Origin: RGIG5612 sp963589005
GTDB lineage: Bacteria; Bacillota; Clostridia; Lachnospirales; Lachnospiraceae
Assembly: GCA_963589005.1 (NCBI GenBank)
Contig: CAVAJR010000003.1
Coordinates: 57,575-121,574, forward strand
DNA length: 64,000 nucleotides
Reading direction: 5' to 3'
This document shows positions 7,841-16,118 of the stretch, piece after piece. Position numbers and translations under genes: made by a program. Under the pieces are notes generated by a model, which was given only the letters and a program-made list of their open reading frames with translations, did no database searches and was not told the DNA's origin. How positions within the stretch are numbered: position 1 is the first letter of the stretch; every line of letters begins with the position of its first letter.

Positions 7841-10648
7841 ATGAGAATTGATGATATCAAGGTCAATGGTATAACGAATCCTGTAGGTTTCAGTCTGGAT
7901 CATATCAAGCTGTCATGGAAGGTTAGAGACAGCATATCTGAAAGGGCGGCAAATGTTACAATTACAGTAAGCACAGCAGAAGACTTTTCAGATTGCATCT
8001 GGGAGAAATCAGCAGCAGACCTTAATAGCATAGGTCAGCAGATAGATATCTGTGCAGAGCCTTATACCAGATATTATTGCAAAATTGTTGTAACAGGCAA
8101 TAAGGGTGACATGGCTGAGGGCAGGACTTATTTTGAACGCGGCAAGGGAAGCTGTCCGTGGACAGGCAAGTTTATAAGTACGGCAGCCGATGATTTGTAT
8201 CATCCTGTGTTTGAGAAAACTTTCGAGTGTAGGAAGGCGGTTACAAGAGCCAGACTGTATGTAACAGGTCTTGGTCTATACGAGGCCTATGTTAATGGCA
8301 TAAAGGCCGGTGATGAGCTACTGGCTCCGTTTTGCAATGATTACAGAGATAACATACAATATCAGACTTATGATGTGACGGAAAGCATTGCAGCAGGCTC
8401 TGAGAATTCTATCGGAATATTCTGCGGAAATGGCTGGTATAAGGGACGATTGGGATTCGATGGTCAGTCGCAGAATTTTGGAGGCAGATTCGCAGCTGTC
8501 GCAGAACTTCATATATGGTATACCGACGGAAGTAAGGATGTAATCGCAACTGATGAGACCTGGACATACCGTGGAAGCGATATTGAAATGAGTGATCTGT
8601 ATGATGGTGAGACACTTAACAGATTGTTGTGGTCAGACAAGGACAATTCTGATAAGTCGGTGGAAGTGATAACCCATGATACAGGCACGACGCAAGGGGA
8701 AATAGAGCTGACAACCAAGCATCTTGTTGAAAGAATCAGCCTGCCGCTTGTTATAAAGGAAAAACTTGCAGTTAAGGAGATAATCCATACACCGGCTGAC
8801 GAAACCGTACTTGATATGGGTCAGAACATGGTGGGATTTATAGAATTTAATTCAGAGTTGCCGGAAGGAAGCAGGGTTGTATTCGATTTTGGTGAGGTTT
8901 TGCAGCAGGGCAATTTCTATAATGGCAACTATAGGTCTGCTAAGGCAAGATTTGAATATGTCTCAGATGGAAGAGAAGAACATGTAAGGGCACACTTCAC
9001 ATTCTTCGGATTTCGCTATGTAAGGGTTACTGGCTGGCCCGGAGAGATTGATGCATCCAACTTCAAGGGATGTGTTATTTATTCAGATCTTGAGACAACA
9101 TCATATTTTAATTCTTCTTCAGGGAAGCTCAACCGTCTGGCACAGAACTGCATGTGGGGTCAGAAGTCGAATTTCCTTGATATGCCGACTGATTGCCCGC
9201 AGCGAGATGAGAGACTGGGATGGACGGGAGATGCGCAGGTATTTGCTCCTACGGCATGTTATAACATGGACACAAGAGCATTTTACCGCAATTTTCTGGC
9301 GGATCTGCGTGTCGAGCAATTAAGACTGGATGGGGCGATTCCTAATTATATTCCGAATCTAGGAGGAAATGCCGGAAGTGCCAGTGTATGGGGAGATGTG
9401 GCGACATTCCTTCCGATGACATTATATCAGCACTACGGTGATAAGGACGAGTTAAGACAATTTTATCCGTTGATGAAGGACTGGGTTGACTGGATTATGC
9501 GCGGCGATGAGGCAAATGGCGACGACAACCTATGGAATTTCGGTTTCCATTTCGGAGACTGGCTGGCGCAGGACGGAATTACGTCTCAGAGCATGAAGGG
9601 CGGCACAGATGATACATTAATAGCGTCTCTTTATTATTACGAATCTGTGAGCAAGGCAGCAGAGGCAGCAGAAATACTGGGCAACAATGAAGATGCACAA
9701 CATTACCGGGTCAAGGCTGATAAGATAAGGACAGCAATACTTGACGAATTCTGCTCACCTAACGGACGCCTTGCAGCAGATACACAGACATCGTATCTTA
9801 TGTGCCTTAATTTCGGTATATACCGTGATAAGGAGAAAATAATAAGTGCTCTTAAAGAGCGGATCAGGAAGGACTGTTACAAGATCAAGGGCGGATTTAT
9901 CGGTGCTACAATGATGTGTCAGGTATTGGCTCAAAACGGCATGGAGGATATTGCAAGCTATATCTTATTTCAGGAAGGTTTTCCGGGCTGGATGCACTGT
10001 ATTGATCTGGGGGCAACTACTATCTGGGAGAGATGGAATTCCGTACTTGATGACGGCAGCATAAGCGGTACAGGAATGAATTCGCTTAATCATTATTCCT
10101 ATGGCTCTGTAATGGAATATGTATATCGCTATATGGCAGGAATAAGCCAGGCTCAGCCAGGATTTAAGAGAGTACGCTTCGCACCGCAGCTTAATAATAA
10201 ACTGGAGTTCATTGAATATAGCTATGACTGTGTAAGCGGTACATATACATCTGCATGGAAAATAAATGAAGATGGTACAGTTACAGTGAAATTCGGCGTT
10301 CCATTTGGCTGCAGTGCATCAGCATTGCTTCCGGATGCAGCTGATGACCAATATAAATCAGTCATGGAGCTTGCACCGGGTGAACATGAATTTACATATA
10401 AAACCAATCGCGATTATCGCAAGGCATATACTATGGACTCGAGACTTGAAGAGCTGCAGAATGATCCTCGTGCAATCAGGATTCTGGAGCAGAAACTGCC
10501 GATAGCTGCAGGACTTATTCGAAGCCAGGATGCTGAGAATCTGAATCATAGCCTTGGGGAATTGCAATATATGTTCTTCATGGGGTTTAACCCGGAGATG
10601 GTACAGAAGGCAGCAGCGGAGATTATGAAGCTGGATGTCATGAGATAA
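7841..10648 (+). CDS. Alpha-L-rhamnosidase, GH78
   Basis: A 935-residue GH78 enzyme that removes terminal alpha-L-rhamnose from plant glycosides or polysaccharides by inversion. Order: fibronectin-like N-terminal domain, a beta-sandwich with AYVNG and an FCGNGWYKGRLGF sugar-contact motif, the (alpha/alpha)6 catalytic barrel, and a C-terminal beta domain. The catalytic motif DCPQRDERLGW is near residue 455, and ATTIWERWN follows later in the barrel. No signal peptide, so intracellular. About 70 residues after the beta domain form an extra helical tail. It starts 11 bases after the GH3 gene with AAGGAG upstream. A repeat of the six-copy family follows its stop. Confidence 0.95.
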   Translation: MRIDDIKVNGITNPVGFSLDHIKLSWKVRDSISERAANVTITVSTAEDFSDCIWEKSAADLNSIGQQIDICAEPYTRYYCKIVVTGNKGDMAEGRTYFERGKGSCPWTGKFISTAADDLYHPVFEKTFECRKAVTRARLYVTGLGLYEAYVNGIKAGDELLAPFCNDYRDNIQYQTYDVTESIAAGSENSIGIFCGNGWYKGRLGFDGQSQNFGGRFAAVAELHIWYTDGSKDVIATDETWTYRGSDIEMSDLYDGETLNRLLWSDKDNSDKSVEVITHDTGTTQGEIELTTKHLVERISLPLVIKEKLAVKEIIHTPADETVLDMGQNMVGFIEFNSELPEGSRVVFDFGEVLQQGNFYNGNYRSAKARFEYVSDGREEHVRAHFTFFGFRYVRVTGWPGEIDASNFKGCVIYSDLETTSYFNSSSGKLNRLAQNCMWGQKSNFLDMPTDCPQRDERLGWTGDAQVFAPTACYNMDTRAFYRNFLADLRVEQLRLDGAIPNYIPNLGGNAGSASVWGDVATFLPMTLYQHYGDKDELRQFYPLMKDWVDWIMRGDEANGDDNLWNFGFHFGDWLAQDGITSQSMKGGTDDTLIASLYYYESVSKAAEAAEILGNNEDAQHYRVKADKIRTAILDEFCSPNGRLAADTQTSYLMCLNFGIYRDKEKIISALKERIRKDCYKIKGGFIGATMMCQVLAQNGMEDIASYILFQEGFPGWMHCIDLGATTIWERWNSVLDDGSISGTGMNSLNHYSYGSVMEYVYRYMAGISQAQPGFKRVRFAPQLNNKLEFIEYSYDCVSGTYTSAWKINEDGTVTVKFGVPFGCSASALLPDAADDQYKSVMELAPGEHEFTYKTNRDYRKAYTMDSRLEELQNDPRAIRILEQKLPIAAGLIRSQDAENLNHSLGELQYMFFMGFNPEMVQKAAAEIMKLDVMR

Positions 10649-10670
10649 GACGATGAAGGCACGAAGGATT

Positions 10671-10765
10671 TCGGCATTGCATCGTGAACTAGGGCATACA
10701 ACACTGAAAAAATTTCGATGACTTTTATGCAATGGATGTGTATTACCGGCGCGACAGCAATCTTG
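10671..10765 (+). repeat. Structured intercistronic repeat, copy R0 (diverged)
   Basis: The most diverged of six related elements. It keeps ATCGTGAAC followed by a GGCAT-like segment and ends in ACCGG and GCAAT. ATTGC (10676-10680) can pair with GCAAT (10757-10761), replacing the AATTG/CAATT pair of copies R1 and R2. It begins 22 bases after the GH78 stop. Confidence 0.55.
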
Positions 10766-10800
10766 CGCTATTTAAACTTATATGAGAAAGGTGACGGTAT

Positions 10801-11436
10801 ATGAAAGCATTTATTTTTGATCTGGACGGCGTGATCGTATTTACTGATCAATTTCATTATCAGGCATGGAAGAAGATGGCTGATGATATAGGCATATATT
10901 TTGATGAAACGATTAATAATCGCCTGCGGGGAGTAAGCAGGGCGGAGAGTCTGGAGATCATTCTTGAAAGATATGAAGGAGAGCCATTGTCACAGGAGAA
11001 AAAGGCGGAGCTTATGGAGCGCAAGAATAATACATACAGAGAACTTCTTGCAACCATGACACCGGCAGATGTTAAGGATGAAGTAAGAGACACATTGGCG
11101 AAACTTAGAAACAGAGGATATAAGCTGGCTATCGGTTCATCAAGTAAAAATGCCAGATTTATTCTGGAACAGGTTGGATTAACAGATGCATTTGACGCCA
11201 TTTCAGACGGAACCAACATAAGTAAGTCGAAACCTGATCCGGAGGTATTCCTCAAAGCTGCACAATTTCTGGGAGTAGAACCTATGGAGTGCTGGGTTGT
11301 AGAAGATGCATATGCAGGGATAGATGCTGCCAAAAATGCCGGCATGAAGGCTGTCGGAATTGGTGATGCAGCAGGTTATGAGAAGGCAGATGAGAAGATA
11401 GACAGCCTTGGAGAGTTGCTATCCATTTGCCGATAA
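10801..11436 (+). CDS. pgmB: HAD-family beta-phosphoglucomutase
   Basis: A 211-residue HAD phosphotransferase of the beta-phosphoglucomutase group, which converts beta-glucose-1-phosphate to glucose-6-phosphate. Seen: catalytic FDLDGVI at residues 5-11, the cap-domain entry FHYQAWK typical of this group, RGVSR, IGSSSKN (motif II), KSKPDPEVF (motif III Lys) and VVEDAYAGIDAA (motif IV). The cap motif separates it from plain phosphatases. It starts with AGAAAGGTGACGGTAT just upstream of ATG. It lies after the rhamnosidase, separated by repeat R0. No sugar phosphorylase, its usual partner, is seen nearby, so the source of the sugar-1-phosphate is unknown. Confidence 0.87.
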   Translation: MKAFIFDLDGVIVFTDQFHYQAWKKMADDIGIYFDETINNRLRGVSRAESLEIILERYEGEPLSQEKKAELMERKNNTYRELLATMTPADVKDEVRDTLAKLRNRGYKLAIGSSSKNARFILEQVGLTDAFDAISDGTNISKSKPDPEVFLKAAQFLGVEPMECWVVEDAYAGIDAAKNAGMKAVGIGDAAGYEKADEKIDSLGELLSICR

Positions 11437-11464
11437 GAAGACAAAAAATCATTGGTGAAACAAG

Positions 11465-11503
11465 CAAGCCCCATGATGAAATTTATATTCATCACGGGGC
11501 TTG
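11465..11503. terminator. Bidirectional hairpin between convergent genes
   Basis: A 16-base stem with one mismatch (11465-11480 with 11488-11503) and a 7-base loop lies between pgmB and the oppositely oriented esterase. Neither side has a long T-run, so termination strength is uncertain. Confidence 0.6.
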
Positions 11504-11617
11504 ATCTTAGGAGTAAATCTAAATTATAGATTCAATGCACAGGTGAAAGACTCAGAAAGTCAGCCATGCATATGAATGATGTATAATGATATACGGTAGA
11601 CGTTTGTGAGGACAGCA

Positions 11618-13270
11618 TTAATTAGATTCGCCGACAGGAATCAGAGCGAATAACTCGTCTTCGTGGTGATAACGCATAGAGCTTGTTACACCGTTGGTAT
11701 CATCGAATACCATGATCGCATCTGTGTCGCTGGTCCATGGCTCCCATGTAAGTTCCTCTGTGCTTGGGCTACCTGTTCTTGCAAATGCAGCTAATGCGTC
11801 GCTCATCTGTTTTGACAGAGCCTCGAACTTAGCAGTCTCGCCGCTTACCCATGCAGGCATCTTGCTTACATTGCTGAACCATAACGGAACATCACCTGCT
11901 GTATGGATAGGAACGATTCCGCCGAAGAATGGATATGAAGCAGCCTGGATTGAGGTATAAACAGTGCCGCCGTAGCTTTCCATAGCCTCGCACATCGGGA
12001 TTGCAGACATGCCGGCAGTACGATTGTTGATATAGAGAACCTCACCAACATTGTGTCCGGGATATGCTTCCTTGAAGGCCTCGATGATCTTAGCTGCCAG
12101 GTCAGCATCGCCATATTTTTCTGTCAATGAAGTCAATACAGATTCTTCTGTCATCATAGACAGGTCGTTGCTTTCAATCAGTTCCTTAGTTGCTGTAGCG
12201 AAGATCTGATTGCCGATGTTTGTTGTAAATTCGCCTAATACATTGCTTGCTATAAGAGGAATATCCTTAGACATCTCATATGTGCCAGTAGGGATATAAT
12301 CACCGTCTACAGTAGGGCCGGCCTTATATCCTGCCTCATTATAAGCAGCATAGAGTGTTTCGTAATCGATAGTTTCGATGTCTTTGATATTTTCTTCAGT
12401 AATGCCGAGAAGATCCAGAACTTCCGCAGCCTTAGCCTGAGTATCTTCTGTTGTCTGAGATACAGCAACGCTGCCGCCTGACCATATAACAGCCTTGTGG
12501 AATAATCCCTGAGCCGCAGGTGTTGACATGAGAGTAGTAACCTTGCTGCCGCCGCCTGACTGTCCGATGATAGTTACATTGTTAGGATCGCCGCCGAAAT
12601 ATTCAGCATTGTCGCGTACCCATTCAAGGGCAAATACTAAGTCAGCGATACCGAGGTTGCCTGAATTAGCATATTCCTCACCGTATGCTGAGAGATCGAA
12701 ATAACCTAATACATTGAGACGATGATTTGCACTGATGAATACAACATCTTCTGCCTTGGCAAAATTAGCTCCGTCATAGAGGGTCTTCTCTAATGAACCG
12801 CCTGTTGTATAACCGCCGCCGTGAATCCAGAATATTACAGGCTTAAGTTCGCCGCCCTTGTTGTCAAGATTGGTTGTCCATACATTTAAGTTGAGCATTT
12901 TTTCTTCATTTTCAACCATTTCAGTCGAATAAGCCATGAAGTCAAATGTTTCCATGGTTGTCTTATTCTGTGGGCATACCTCACCCTGCATCAGGCAAGT
13001 CTTGTATCCTTCCCATGCGTCCGGAGCCTCAGGCATATGGAAACGAGTTGCCTTGGCATATGGAATTCCATAGAAGGAATCAACACCGTTCTCGCAATAT
13101 CCCATAATATTGCCATTGGTCGTTGTTGCATAAGTACGAGTAGTTACCAGTTCTTCAGATGCTGCATTTTCAGCTCCTGCTTCACTTGCAGATACTGCAA
13201 ATGGCAGAGCGCAGACGGACATTCCGCCTATTAATGCAAGAGTTAAAAGCTTAGTCATAATCTTTTTCAT
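11618..13270 (-). CDS. Secreted type-B carboxylesterase
   Basis: A 550-residue alpha/beta hydrolase of the carboxylesterase type-B family. Residues 1-28 form a signal peptide ending ..PFAVSASEA; there is no lipobox or wall-sorting motif, so it is probably released. The oxyanion motif HGGGY and the nucleophile elbow GQSGGGS (Ser238) are clear; the more usual elbow is GESAG. The catalytic His is probably in PIHTAGDVPLWF. It is the only exported enzyme among the sugar genes here. A role in removing acetyl or aromatic acyl groups from glycosides before uptake is inferred. GGAGGAAATTTT precedes the ATG. It is divergent from the AraC-GH39 gene at 13512. Confidence 0.9.
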   Translation of the reverse strand: MKKIMTKLLTLALIGGMSVCALPFAVSASEAGAENAASEELVTTRTYATTTNGNIMGYCENGVDSFYGIPYAKATRFHMPEAPDAWEGYKTCLMQGEVCPQNKTTMETFDFMAYSTEMVENEEKMLNLNVWTTNLDNKGGELKPVIFWIHGGGYTTGGSLEKTLYDGANFAKAEDVVFISANHRLNVLGYFDLSAYGEEYANSGNLGIADLVFALEWVRDNAEYFGGDPNNVTIIGQSGGGSKVTTLMSTPAAQGLFHKAVIWSGGSVAVSQTTEDTQAKAAEVLDLLGITEENIKDIETIDYETLYAAYNEAGYKAGPTVDGDYIPTGTYEMSKDIPLIASNVLGEFTTNIGNQIFATATKELIESNDLSMMTEESVLTSLTEKYGDADLAAKIIEAFKEAYPGHNVGEVLYINNRTAGMSAIPMCEAMESYGGTVYTSIQAASYPFFGGIVPIHTAGDVPLWFSNVSKMPAWVSGETAKFEALSKQMSDALAAFARTGSPSTEELTWEPWTSDTDAIMVFDDTNGVTSSMRYHHEDELFALIPVGESN

Positions 13271-13511
13271 AAAATTTCCTCCTGTTTTTATGTTATGTAT
13301 AATGATAATGATAAAATGCTTTTATACAATGCCAGAAGGTATTGATATGCAGGCTTAAGTATGCCAATTAAAATTTGAAAAAATAAGAAAAACCATCATA
13401 ACAATAAAGAATTGCATGTTCCATACAAAATAATATGATTACAGGGGCTGCTGTGTTAAAATTATGAGGCGGAGATGCAATATTATGTATGTAGTTAGAG
13501 GAAAATACAAA

Positions 13512-15989
13512 ATGCCCGACAGTAAGGTAGTTTTTAATATAAATTTATCACCGATTGAGATCTCTTTATTTCAGCTGTCTTCTCAGCTTCCGGCCTGGGA
13601 GTCTGAGTTACAGCTGATTTTTATAAGTGAAGGTCAGGTGCACTTTCGAGTTGATAACAGCACATACCATTTGAGGGAGAAGGATATTATTATAATCGCA
13701 CCGATGGAGGTATATTCCTTCTCGGAGGGAGACGGTATTGCTGCATGCTTTAAAATCGACATCAACAAAATATCTGATATTGTAAATGAATATAAGCTTC
13801 CTGATTTTCAGGCAATTTACTTTAAAAAATCGAGAAATGAAACAGATATACAGATGCGTCAGTATATGGCAAATATTTTAATGCGTGTTGTCAAGAAACA
13901 AAATGCGACTGGTTCGCTTGCAAATATTGCCGACTGCATGAATCTGTTAACGCTGCTGTCAGAACAATTTAAGCATAAAAAAAATAATGCTCCCAAGGCA
14001 GGACAGGCGCCTGTTCTGAATGCAATATCATTTATCGCACAGAATTTTAATAAGAATATTTCCGTAAGGGATGCAGCGAATGCCTGCCAATATTCGGTAT
14101 CATATTTTTCCAAAATGTTTGCCGATTATATGGGATGCACATTTCTTGAGTATCTTACCTCTGCCAGACTCAGGGAAGCTGAAAAGCTTCTGGACAGTGG
14201 TATCAGCATGTCGGAAATAGCGCAAAGATGCGGATTTGCAGATTACAGAGCTTTATACAGAGCTTATCAGAAAAAATATAATATAACGCTGACGGAAGGT
14301 AAAAAGAGAAAATCTCATGAGAAGTCGTACAGGTTTAACAAGGAAGTAAATATATCCGACGAAGCAGGCCAATATCTGGCAAAATGTCTGCAGCAGCTGC
14401 AGGACCAGTCTGCTGTTATTCCTACCCAATATGTAAAACTTCCTGAAGTATCTGTCGAAAATATCATAAGACCGTTTCAGCATACCTGGCAGGAAACTGT
14501 AGGAAGCGGTCTGGCAAGCATTATGCTTCAGACCGATAAGCAGGATACAATAAGGCAGCTGCAAAATGATATAGGATACAAAAATGTCATTATTATGGGA
14601 ATACTCAGTGATTCCATGAGAGTGGTTTACCAAAAGGAACATGGAGAGATCAGATATTATTTTGGCAACTGTGATAAGGTTCTGGATTTTGTCCTGGACT
14701 TAAATATGCGGCCGATCATACAGCTGGGATTTATGCCTGAACTTCTGGCACGGGATAAGAAAAATTGCCCGTTGGGAAGGTTGAATATAGTTAGTCTTCC
14801 TGAAAACATGGATCAATGGGAACAGCTGCTGCGGGCTTTCTTTGAGCATATAATTCTCAGATATGGTCTGCAGACAGTCAGAAATTGGGGATTTTCACCA
14901 TGGAGTAAGCCGGAAGTTGTTGAGCTGCCGTTTGGATTTGCAGATGTCAGGGAATATTTTGAATTTTATTACTGTTCGTATAGGGTGGTCAAATCATACG
15001 GATCGGACATACAGTTTGCCAGTCCAGCTTTCTTGATCGCTTCCTGTGGCAAACCTTGGATCAAGGAATTCTTCTATCATTGCAAAAAGAATGATTGTAT
15101 GCCTGACAGCCTGAATTTTGATTTTTATCCGGCGATAAAGGCCAATAGAGATATTAATGATAAGGGTTCTGACAGAAGCTATAATGAAGTAGTTAATGAG
15201 CTGCAGTATAATGCGGAGCCTGATTTTATGCGGGATGCGCTGACGAGCATCTCGAAGCTGTGCAAGGATTGCAAGCTGCCATATGAAAAGGCCGGGCTGG
15301 AGGAATGGAATTTCAGTGTATCACAAAGAGAGCGTGTACATGATACCTGCTATATGGCCAGCTTCATTGCCAAAAATGTATTGGAATGCTGGGATAAGTT
15401 TTCATATATGAGCTTTTGGACCTGTGCAGATTCAGAGGCGCAGGTGGATATAAATGAGCAGCTGTTTCACGGAGGCATGGGCATGATTGCCGGCGGAAAT
15501 CTGAAGAAGCCCTCCTGTTATGCATTTGCTTTTTTAGCTAAACTGGGCGATATGCTTATATCTCAGGGAGACGGATATATTGTTACTGCTAAAAATCAGA
15601 ACATACAGGTGCTTTTTTATAATTATTGCCATTATTCGGAGCTGTTTGCCAATGCAAGCAGAGATTATCCGTCTCAGATGAATGCATATGAGGCTTTCAG
15701 AGAACAGTCCCGCAAATACATATCGCTTACGCTGACAGATCTTAGCTTCCGGGAATATATGCTGACTGCTCACAGATTGAATCGTGAACACGGAAGCGTA
15801 TATGATAAGTGGCTAGAAATGGGAGGACAAGAGCCGACAGCGCAGGATGAATTTGAATATCTGCGGGGAATTTCCCAGCCCTATCTGCATAAGCAGAGGG
15901 CAGCAATAAAAAATGGCAGGTATCAGATCGATGTGCAATTAGAACCCTTTGAATTATATTTGATGGAATTTAAACCTATTTTGTCGTGA
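13512..15989 (+). CDS. AraC-type regulator fused to GH39-like domain (copy A)
   Basis: Order: cupin-like sensor (about 1-110), AraC double helix-turn-helix (about 165-270, with ISVRDAANACQYSVSYFSKMF and SMSEIAQRCGF), then some 540 residues aligning with GH39 beta-xylosidases. That part includes RVHDTCYMASF, FHGGMGM, KPSCYAF and the C-terminal beta-sandwich with EHGSVYDKW. The GH39 acid/base motif WNEP reads WSKP (Lys466 for Glu); the nucleophile Glu is kept in EEWN (Glu598). A hydrolase is therefore unlikely and a sugar-binding regulator more likely (inference). ATG 13512 follows AGAGGAA by 9 bases; in-frame ATGs at 13464 and 13485 are alternatives. It is divergent from the esterase. Confidence 0.87.
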   Translation: MPDSKVVFNINLSPIEISLFQLSSQLPAWESELQLIFISEGQVHFRVDNSTYHLREKDIIIIAPMEVYSFSEGDGIAACFKIDINKISDIVNEYKLPDFQAIYFKKSRNETDIQMRQYMANILMRVVKKQNATGSLANIADCMNLLTLLSEQFKHKKNNAPKAGQAPVLNAISFIAQNFNKNISVRDAANACQYSVSYFSKMFADYMGCTFLEYLTSARLREAEKLLDSGISMSEIAQRCGFADYRALYRAYQKKYNITLTEGKKRKSHEKSYRFNKEVNISDEAGQYLAKCLQQLQDQSAVIPTQYVKLPEVSVENIIRPFQHTWQETVGSGLASIMLQTDKQDTIRQLQNDIGYKNVIIMGILSDSMRVVYQKEHGEIRYYFGNCDKVLDFVLDLNMRPIIQLGFMPELLARDKKNCPLGRLNIVSLPENMDQWEQLLRAFFEHIILRYGLQTVRNWGFSPWSKPEVVELPFGFADVREYFEFYYCSYRVVKSYGSDIQFASPAFLIASCGKPWIKEFFYHCKKNDCMPDSLNFDFYPAIKANRDINDKGSDRSYNEVVNELQYNAEPDFMRDALTSISKLCKDCKLPYEKAGLEEWNFSVSQRERVHDTCYMASFIAKNVLECWDKFSYMSFWTCADSEAQVDINEQLFHGGMGMIAGGNLKKPSCYAFAFLAKLGDMLISQGDGYIVTAKNQNIQVLFYNYCHYSELFANASRDYPSQMNAYEAFREQSRKYISLTLTDLSFREYMLTAHRLNREHGSVYDKWLEMGGQEPTAQDEFEYLRGISQPYLHKQRAAIKNGRYQIDVQLEPFELYLMEFKPILS

Positions 15990-16006
15990 TGAAAAATATG
16001 AAGCAA

Positions 16007-16098
16007 AATTGGAATCGCCGGTTATCGTGAACCTCGGCATGCAGCCACTATTCGAAAACCTCTAAACAGTGGCTGCACCGTCCCGGTACCTGGCAATT
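16007..16098 (+). repeat. Structured intercistronic repeat, copy R1
   Basis: A clear member of the six-copy family. Closing stem AATTG (16007-16011) / CAATT (16094-16098), then GCC-GGT-TA / TA-CC-GGC, conserved ATCGTGAACCTCGGCATGCA, and an inner perfect stem GCAGCCACT (16041-16049) / AGTGGCTGC (16068-16076). Starts 17 bases after a stop codon and ends just before the ribosome site of the next gene. Confidence 0.8.
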
Positions 16099-16118
16099 CT
16101 TGCTTTAGTGAGGTGTAT

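Noticed and set aside
10860..11345. A 161-codon minus-strand frame inside pgmB
   Set aside because: Shadow of the HAD gene whose motifs are all present on the plus strand.
16007..16098. Repeat family as a cobalamin riboswitch, because GCCACT is present
   Set aside because: The other B12-box parts and the overall size are missing, and R2 does not precede a same-strand gene.
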